Made by a program: the position numbers and the translations under genes
The notes under the pieces: generated by a model
Databases searched by the model: none
Seen by the model: the letters and a program-made list of their open reading frames with translations, nothing else
Told to the model about the DNA's origin: nothing
Part shown: positions 58,972-64,000 of the stretch, piece after piece
Position numbering within the stretch: position 1 is the first letter of the stretch
Layout: each line of letters starts with the position of its first letter
DNA from: Oscillibacter valericigenes
Lineage (GTDB): Bacteria > Bacillota > Clostridia > Oscillospirales > Oscillospiraceae
DNA length: 64,000 nt
Direction of reading: 5' to 3'
NCBI RefSeq assembly: GCF_016902445.1
Contig: NZ_JACSNX010000009.1
Coordinates: 1-64,000, forward strand

Positions 58972-59500
58972 CTGGCGGCACCCCTCCCGTCAGATACCTA
59001 CCCTGTGTAGTCCCTTGTAAACTGTACTTTACGTCGTAAAACGCTTTTCGCTTCCGGCCGATTTCGCTTCCCATTGCAGTGATCTCATCCTCCGTCAGGT
59101 TCAGCTCCTCGGCAATACTTGACAGCAGGCACCCCTCCTGAAGCATATGAACAAGCCTTCTTTCCTGGCGGGAAAGGCTGTCCAGAAATTGCTCCGCCAT
59201 GATCCGGGCCTCCACCGCCGCGACCCCATCAAAGGAGGCATCCGCAAGAGTATCATAGAGGCAGAAATCATCCTCTCCGTCGCTGGTAAGCGGCTGATCC
59301 AGCGACAGGTGGGAATAGGCAGCGACATGTTGCTTGTTTTCCAGCAGGAGCTCTCGCTGGATCTGCTCTTGCAGATATGTTTCTAAATCTCCACAAGCCG
59401 GACAATATCTCTGCACGGCGGTATAAAACGCCTCCGCGGCACAGGCCCGGCGTTCCGAAAGCGGTGTACTCTTGGCCAGCTGACTTACCATCTGATCCAC
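58955..59500 (-). pseudogene. Sigma-70-like factor gene with its 3' end replaced by the IME
   Basis: 181 codons from GTG 59500. Residues about 100-158 (ARIMAEQFLDSLSRQERRLVHMLQEGCLLSSIAEELNLTEDEITAMGSEIGRKRKAFYDV) look like sigma region 4 with its helix-turn-helix. From 59024 onward the reading is element DNA, giving a foreign tail (SLQGTTQGRYLTGG...). Joining the flanks outside the two terminal repeats restores ...FYDVKYLN-stop followed by the terminator at 51289, a natural ending. The altered protein may still work, because only the last few residues changed. Confidence 0.7.
59005..59024 (-). repeat. Right terminal inverted repeat of the IME
   Basis: Inverted copy of the left end, 19 of 20 identical. 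Read inward from the right flank: AAAGTA then CAGTTTACAAGGGACTACAC. Confidence 0.85.
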
Positions 59501-59506
59501 AAGGTG

Positions 59507-59905
59507 CTAGTAGAGAATGAGAAGCTGCTCCGGATCATACTGCGGCTGCGCAGAATTCTTATCCAGGCGTCGTCTTGGAATGATCCTTCCCAGGAAATAG
59601 CCGGTACGCTCGTCGCGGCTCAGACGAAAAGAGAGGGGGAAGCGCAGGCCGGTAGAGGCAATTTGAGCAGAGAGGGCTTGCGCCGACATAATCCCGCAGT
59701 GTGGCCGGCCAATCCCGGTTCCATGGCCGTCGGCAATGGCCAAAATCTTGAGCTTTGAATCAAACCCGACCCGGATATACGGGGGAAGCACATTACACAG
59801 CGGCTTCCCCAGACGAAGCTTGCCGTCCGTGCTGATCGAGGCACGGAGCGCCCTGCGATTATCCTCCTTCTCAAACCATTTAAAATTGTATTTTGTATGT
59901 ACCAT
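59507..59905 (-). CDS. Hypothetical protein upstream of the sigma-like gene
   Basis: 132 aa. Unrecognised. FKWFEKEDNRRALRASISTDGKLRLGKPLCNVLPPYIRVGFD looks like a beta-rich domain, and GTGIGRPHCGIMSAQALSAQIASTGLRFP and DERTGYFLGRI follow. GAGAGGTCTTTCAT precedes ATG 59905. Its TAG stop lies 6 bp before the GTG of the sigma-like gene, so the two form an operon, perhaps a remnant of an older element with the recombinase-like fragment at 51205. Confidence 0.62.
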   Translation of the reverse strand: MVHTKYNFKWFEKEDNRRALRASISTDGKLRLGKPLCNVLPPYIRVGFDSKLKILAIADGHGTGIGRPHCGIMSAQALSAQIASTGLRFPLSFRLSRDERTGYFLGRIIPRRRLDKNSAQPQYDPEQLLILY

Positions 59906-60014
59906 ATGAAAGACCTCTCTTCATATAAAATGAGGTCTTATTTTATACGATTCTGTTGAAAAAAGAAAGCTGTTTGGACAGCGAGGCGCAGGGACGATCC
60001 CCTTTTGAGCTGTT
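59906..60014 (-). promoter_or_regulatory. Leader region with hairpin for the hypothetical/sigma pair
   Basis: AAGACCTC/GAGGTCTT inverted repeat (about 59911-59938) overlaps the ribosome-site region, with GTATAAAAT just upstream as a possible -10. A CCCCTTTTGAGC/GCTCAAAAGGGG hairpin (about 60000-60027) lies further up, a possible terminator. Confidence 0.5.
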
Positions 60015-60341
60015 TTGCTCAAAAGGGGGGCTGAGAGGATGGCCCCTGATAAACGAAGTGGTTTCTTAGATTTTATCAAAATAATTAAATGGCACTTGTC
60101 CTTCTGCAGTCAAGAAATGTGGTTTTCAGCAAGTAGCTGTGATCCTGGTAAGTTGACAGCCGCACCGCCGGCCTATCGGGAATTTCCACACTACCTGAAG
60201 ACCCTGGCACAAATCGTTTGCAGAGCCATTGGAGACAGCTGCCCGCTGTGTTTCGTGAGGAAATCCCGCGGACATGGAATGGACTGGATGCCCTCTATAT
60301 GGTATGGTGACATCAATGGCAGAAAATGGAGGCGGGACTGG

Positions 60342-60625
60342 ATGGCAGATGGGCAGGCAAAACGAATCAGGGAACTGACGCTTATGCTGATGTACCTGAC
60401 CTCTTGGGAGGAGCATGACACGCCGGGACTCAGGGCGGTATAAAAGAAAGAACTGGGGCAGTACCCCTTGTCCGCCGGTGCTGGAAAGGATGCGATTTCC
60501 AAATCCTGAATGAACTGGCAGAGGATGGGCCGATTTGTGACAGCGGATGCACCCGGCCCGCTCAAATCACCCCCGCAGGTGAGGCTGAGGCGCAGAGGTT
60601 GTTGGAGCAATATGGAATCAGATTG
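60342..60625 (+). pseudogene. Frameshifted DUF6429-like gene
   Basis: One frame reads AKRIRELTLMLMYLTSWEEHDTPGLRAV (60357-60443). A different frame then continues RCWKGCDFQILNELAEDGPI...PAGEAEAQRLLEQYGI (about 60478-60620). Together they match the pattern of a small family (ELTLMLLYLTSW...AWKGYDFxxLNxLxEEG...EEGxxxAxxLLxxYGI). The frame break near 60445-60478 inactivates it. The stretch 60015-60341 upstream holds an open reading without recognised content. Confidence 0.6.
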
Positions 60626-60649
60626 GAAGAAGGAGGGGGTGACAGTGCC

Positions 60650-61685
60650 AGACCACATGTACCAAAGCATCCGATCCGCTCCAGCGCGGCGGAATACCTG
60701 GCCTTCGCCGCCACCACCGGCAATGGCGCGGAAAGCATGGAGATGCGCTACGAGGACGAAAATATCTGGTTGACGCAGAAGATGATGGCAGCTCTTTGTG
60801 ATGTCTCTGTAGCGGCCGTCAATCAGCTTCTGAAAACCATTTTTGAAGATGGGGAACTGAACAAGGAGGCAGTTATTAAGTATTTCTTAGTAACTGCCTC
60901 AGCTGGGAAACAGTACAACACGAACCACTCTAATCTGCAGGCCATCATCGCTGTGGGCTTCAAAGTCAACAACGACTGGGCGGTTCAGTTCCGCAAGTGG
61001 GCCAACGGTATCGTCAAGGACGATACGATCCAGGGCTGGGCTATAGACAGTGACTGCCTGAAAAACGGCGGCAGCGTACTCACCAAAGAATACTTCGACC
61101 ACCTGCTGGAACAGATCCGGGAATTCGGATGTCTGAGCGCAGGTTCTACCAGAAGATCACAGATATCTATGCCACCGCGTTGGATTACGACAAGTCAGCC
61201 AAGACAACGCGCCTGTTCTTCGCGGAGGTGCAGAACAAGCTCCACTGGGCCATCCACCGCCACACAGCGGCGGAACTGATCATGGAACGGGCCAACGCGG
61301 AAAAGCCCCACATGGGGCTGACCTCCTGGGAGCGGTATCCGGATGAGAAGATCCAGAAGTACGGTGTATCTATTGCCAAGAACGACCTCTCCAAAGAGGA
61401 ACTGCAGGCGCCGGAGCGTATCGTCACCATGTATTTGGACTATGCGGAATATCAGGCCAGCCGCCACATCCCTATGGCCATGCAGGACTGGCCTCAAAGA
61501 TTGAACCGCTTTCTGGAATCCAATGAGCACGAGATCCTCCACGACACTGGCCGGATGGCCCATGAGATCGCCAAAGTGTTTGTGGAGAGTGAGTTCGAAA
61601 AATACGGGATCGTGCAGGATCAGTTGTTTGAAAGTGACTTTTATCGTTTCCTTGCTTTAGAGGAGGAAAGGCGTGCCCGGTCTTT
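60650..61685 (+). pseudogene. Frameshifted RhuM-family gene
   Basis: First frame (to about 61125): RSSAAEYLAFAATTGNGAE, MEMRYEDENIWLTQKMMAALCDVS, YNTNHSNLQAIIAVGFKVNN, AVQFRKWANGIVKDDTIQGWAID, EYFDHLLEQIREF. Second frame from ATG 61129: MSERRFYQKITDIYATALDYD, FFAEVQNKLHWAIHRHTAAELI, MGLTSWERYPDEKI, YLDYAEYQASRHIPM. These are consecutive parts of one RhuM-type protein split by a frameshift near 61125. There is no stop before the terminator at 61688, so the 3' end is also lost. RhuM proteins are common in mobile and defence islands. Confidence 0.78.
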
Positions 61686-61687
61686 CC

Positions 61688-61724
61688 AAAAGCGGCGGAC
61701 ATCCACAGGATGTCCGCCGCTTTT
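61688..61724. terminator. Bidirectional terminator between RhuM relic and M20 genes
   Basis: AAAAGCGGCGGACATCC-aca-GGATGTCCGCCGCTTTT, 17-bp perfect arms. Confidence 0.92.
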
Positions 61725-61809
61725 GCGTTTTGCATCTGCAAGTCTCAAAAGCCCGGGGCAGAGGGCACACATTCCCGGAAGACTGCCTGCGGCCGCCGGG
61801 GAGCGGGGC

Positions 61810-62979
61810 TCACGCGCCCTGCAGCCGGCCCCGCACCAGGCGGCAGAGATACTCCACGCCGTACTTCAGCGCCGCCTCGTCCATCAGATAGCGGCTGTTG
61901 TGGTGGGGGACCGTACAGCCGGTGGCCTCGTTCCGGGCGCCCAGCTCCACAAAGAAGCCCGGACAGTTCTCCTGCAGGGCGGAGAAGTCCTCTCCCGGCA
62001 TCAGGGGCTCGATCTCCAGGGCCGCCTCCCTGCCGAAGGTGTCCTGGACCAGCTGACGGCCGAATTGGGTCAGATCCGGGTCGTTGATGACCGAGGCGTA
62101 GCCCAGGGAGAACCGGAAGGTGTAAGAGGCGCCGGCGGCGTCGCAGACGCCCCTGACGATCTGCTCCAGCGTCTGGGGCAGTGTCCGGCGGGTCTCCCGG
62201 TCAAAGGTGCGGGTGGAGCCGGTGATGGTGACCTCGCCGGGGATGATGTTGTAGGCCTGCCCGCCCTGGACCATGCAGACGGACACCACGGCGGGCTCCA
62301 CCGCCCGGACCCGGCGGGCCACCACGGTCTGCAGGGCCGTGATGATCTGGGCCGCCGTCACGATGGGGTCCACGCAGGTCTCCGGAAAGGCAGAGTGTCC
62401 GCCCTTGCCGATGACCTGGATATCGAACCGGTCCGTGGCGCTGGTGAGGGCGCCCGACCGGATGCCGAAGGTGCCGGTGGGGAAGCTGGAGCTCAGGTGC
62501 ATGCCGTAGACCTCGGAGACGCCCTCCATCACGCCGGCCCGCAGCATCTCCGCGGCGCCGCCGGGAGGCAGCTCCTCCGCATGCTGAAAAAGGAAGCGCA
62601 CTTCGCCGTGGAGCTGTTCCCGCTGTCCGGCCAGGATCTGTGCCGCCGCCAGCTGCATGGCGGCGTGGCCGTCATGGCCGCAGGCGTGCATGACGCCCGG
62701 CGTCTTGGAGGCGAAGGGCAGTCCTGTCTCCTCGGTGATGGGCAGGGCGTCGATATCCGCCCGCAGGGCGATGGCGGGGCCGGGGTAGGCGCCCCGCAGC
62801 ACTGCCACCACGCCGGTCTTGGTGGGGCGCTGGAGCTCCAGGCCGGGAATGGCCCGCAGATGCTCCAGCAGGAAATCCGTGGTGCGGAACTCCTGGAAAG
62901 ACAGCTCCGGCGCCGCGTGCAGCTCCCGCCGCCAGGCGATGAACTGGGGCTCCAGAGCCAGGACCTCTTGTGAAAACAT
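61810..62979 (-). CDS. M20 family metallopeptidase / amidohydrolase
   Basis: 389 aa from ATG 62979 (AAGGAGG 6 nt upstream, with a second ATG at 62985 too close to it). Metal-binding motifs of the M20D group: ALRADIDALPI, MHACGHDGHAAM (Cys-Gly-His-Asp), QHAEELPPGGA (catalytic Glu) and MHLSSSFPTG. C-terminal MPGEDFSALQENCPGFFVELG and VPHHNSRYL complete the domain. It hydrolyses N-acyl or amide bonds of amino-acid derivatives (IAA-amino-acid hydrolase/hippuricase type). It follows another M20 gene by 14 bp. Confidence 0.92.
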   Translation of the reverse strand: MFSQEVLALEPQFIAWRRELHAAPELSFQEFRTTDFLLEHLRAIPGLELQRPTKTGVVAVLRGAYPGPAIALRADIDALPITEETGLPFASKTPGVMHACGHDGHAAMQLAAAQILAGQREQLHGEVRFLFQHAEELPPGGAAEMLRAGVMEGVSEVYGMHLSSSFPTGTFGIRSGALTSATDRFDIQVIGKGGHSAFPETCVDPIVTAAQIITALQTVVARRVRAVEPAVVSVCMVQGGQAYNIIPGEVTITGSTRTFDRETRRTLPQTLEQIVRGVCDAAGASYTFRFSLGYASVINDPDLTQFGRQLVQDTFGREAALEIEPLMPGEDFSALQENCPGFFVELGARNEATGCTVPHHNSRYLMDEAALKYGVEYLCRLVRGRLQGA

Positions 62980-62993
62980 ACGCATCCTCCTTG

Positions 62994-64000
62994 TCAAAAG
63001 CTGCTGCGGTCCACGGTCCCGGCGCAGAAGCGGTCCCAGAACTGCAGATACGTCTCCCGGGTGAATTTCGGCCGGAAGGACTCCCGGATGGCCCGGGCCT
63101 TGGCGGCGCCGTCCCAAAGCAGGTCGATGACCGTCATGGCCATGGCCCTGGCAGGCATCACATAGGCCATCTCCGGATCGCAGATGGTGAAGTCCTTGCT
63201 GTGGGCATCTCCGTCGTAGCCGCCGGTGGAGATGTGGATGAAGGGCATGAGGGAGCTGACATCGCCGGCGTCCGTGGCGCCCATCAGCTCCTGGCCGTAG
63301 ATGTTGGTGCCGGCGCCCAGCAGGGTCTCGGCATTGGCGGCGAACAGGGCGGACAGGTCCGGGTCTTGGATCAGGGGGAGATAGCCGGGCATCTCCTGGA
63401 TGTCCACCTGGGCCCCGATGGCATAGGCGCAGCCCCGCAGGGACCGGTTCACCTTTTCGGAGGCGTCCAGGATGGCCTCCAGATTGGTGCCCCGGACATA
63501 GGTCTCCATCCGCACGTCCGCCGGGACGATGTTCACCAGATCCCCGCCCTTGGTGATGATGGGGTGGACCCGGATGCGGTCCTTCTCCCGGAAGGTCTCC
63601 CGCTGGGAGTTGATGGCCAGCAGGGAGAGGGCGGCGGCGTTCAGGGCGTTGATGCCGTCAAAGGGCCGGGCGCCCGCGTGGGCCTCCCGCCCGGTGAAGC
63701 GGATCAGCTTGCCCAGAAAGCCGGAGCTGTCGCAGCCGATGAGGAAGCGGCGGTCCCGGACGCCGGCATGGGAGTGGATCATCATGCCCATGTCGATGTC
63801 GTCCAGGATGCCCTGCCGCAGGAGCTCCTGCTTGCCGCCGAAGAAGCGAATCTGCCCCTCCTGCTGCAGCCGCTCCCGGTACTCCAGCTCCACGTATTCC
63901 TCCGCCGGCACGGCCACGAAGGCCACGTCCCCGTCCAGCTGGTCCGCCAGGGGTGCCAGGCCCATGGCGGCGCCCAGCATGGCGGCGATCTGGGCGTTGT
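62994..64000 (-). CDS. M20 family peptidase, AbgB-like (5' end beyond the window)
   Basis: Partial: the frame is open to the window edge (NAQIAAMLGAAMGLAPLADQLDG). The C-terminal 330 or so residues include VAVPAEEYVELEYRE (catalytic Glu region), DDIDMGMMIHSHAGV, GREAHAGARPFDGINALNAA (dimerisation domain), TKGGDLVNIVPADVRMETYVRG, and GATDAGDVSSLMPFIHISTGGYDGDAHSKDF. The order resembles AbgB/aminobenzoyl-glutamate utilisation proteins. The adjacent M20 gene suggests a two-subunit or paired amidohydrolase system. Confidence 0.88.
   Translation of the reverse strand, partial: NAQIAAMLGAAMGLAPLADQLDGDVAFVAVPAEEYVELEYRERLQQEGQIRFFGGKQELLRQGILDDIDMGMMIHSHAGVRDRRFLIGCDSSGFLGKLIRFTGREAHAGARPFDGINALNAAALSLLAINSQRETFREKDRIRVHPIITKGGDLVNIVPADVRMETYVRGTNLEAILDASEKVNRSLRGCAYAIGAQVDIQEMPGYLPLIQDPDLSALFAANAETLLGAGTNIYGQELMGATDAGDVSSLMPFIHISTGGYDGDAHSKDFTICDPEMAYVMPARAMAMTVIDLLWDGAAKARAIRESFRPKFTRETYLQFWDRFCAGTVDRSSF

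Larger units (their letters stand above)
51411..59024. mobile_element. Integrative mobilizable element with serine recombinase, MobV and Mef-like efflux
   Basis: About 7.6 kb bounded by 20-bp imperfect inverted repeats: CAGTTTACAAGGAACTACAC (51411-51430) and, inverted, CAGTTTACAAGGGACTACAC (59005-59024). Inverted termini are expected of large-serine-recombinase elements, because attP is a dyad that is split on integration. In order it holds oriT, an attenuated macrolide-type efflux gene, an XRE regulator, a small protein, a Cys-rich VLP protein, RepA_N, MobV relaxase, a small protein and the recombinase at the right end. No conjugation genes are present, so it needs a helper. Its composition is more AT-rich than the host DNA. 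Confidence 0.85.

Noticed and set aside
61129-62973. A 614-codon frame fusing RhuM-like and Gly/Val-rich sequence
   Set aside because: The first part is the frameshifted RhuM gene. The rest is antisense to the M20 gene after passing through a terminator.

Overview
The window looks like a chromosomal segment from a GC-rich, strictly anaerobic gut Firmicute of the Oscillospiraceae type (Flavonifractor/Lawsonibacter/Dysosmobacter-like). The reasons are an oxygen-independent ribonucleotide reductase (nrdD/nrdG), a feoA-feoA-feoB ferrous-iron cluster, a split PurH, strong GGAGG ribosome sites and AT-rich clostridial cargo. The genus is inference from gene content and was not searched.

Layout. 0.2-2.4 kb: inositol dehydrogenase and a VanY-type carboxypeptidase. 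2.5-5.1 kb: nifS-nifU, a small membrane protein and a phosphodiesterase. 5.3-10.3 kb: an iron regulon (DUF3793 protein, flavodoxin, two FeoA, FeoB, a Cys-rich FeoB partner and a DtxR-like repressor) with TTAG...CTAA iron-box dyads before three transcription units. 10.4-17.3 kb: DegV/TetR pair, ftsH, an amidohydrolase, yjdF behind a probable azaaromatic riboswitch, and a membrane-anchored PstS-like protein. 17.5-32.6 kb, minus strand: guaB, then a purine operon read gntR-purE-C-F-M-N-O-H-(four-helix-bundle cassette)-purD-purL, enough to take PRA synthesis through to IMP. 32.9-39.2 kb: hydroxyacid dehydrogenase, SLH protein, trxB, nrdD (with a fused thioredoxin-like domain and two NrdR boxes) and nrdG. 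39.3-42.4 kb: an amino-acid ABC importer behind a lysine riboswitch and terminator, so probably a lysine importer. 42.5-50 kb: PAP2, PsiE-like protein, polA, an internally deleted CAT gene, an ATPase, rimI, a second GNAT and tsaD.

50-61.7 kb is a mobile hotspot. It starts with an AT-rich tract and tRNA-Thr(CGT). It then carries a roughly 7.6-kb integrative mobilizable element (51411-59024) with 20-bp imperfect terminal inverted repeats, a pMV158-type oriT, an attenuator-controlled Mef-like macrolide efflux gene, RepA_N, MobV relaxase and a large serine recombinase. The element has landed in the 3' end of a sigma-factor-like gene. Degraded DUF6429 and RhuM genes follow. 61.8-64 kb holds two M20 peptidases, the second running off the window.

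The most unusual theme is a dispersed palindromic repeat family. Its arms are built from TTAGGAAT-type heptamers and carry stop codons in several frames, and copies sit at or right after the stop codons of many genes. Four copies enclose a constant 52-bp double-hairpin core. One copy instead encloses a four-helix-bundle (23S-rRNA-IVP family) gene whose ribosome site, start context and stop codon all come from the arms. It looks like a minimal mobile cassette outside rRNA, with hairpin-only relatives. A second palindrome class has been amplified as a 204-bp tandem duplication of the guaB 3' end.
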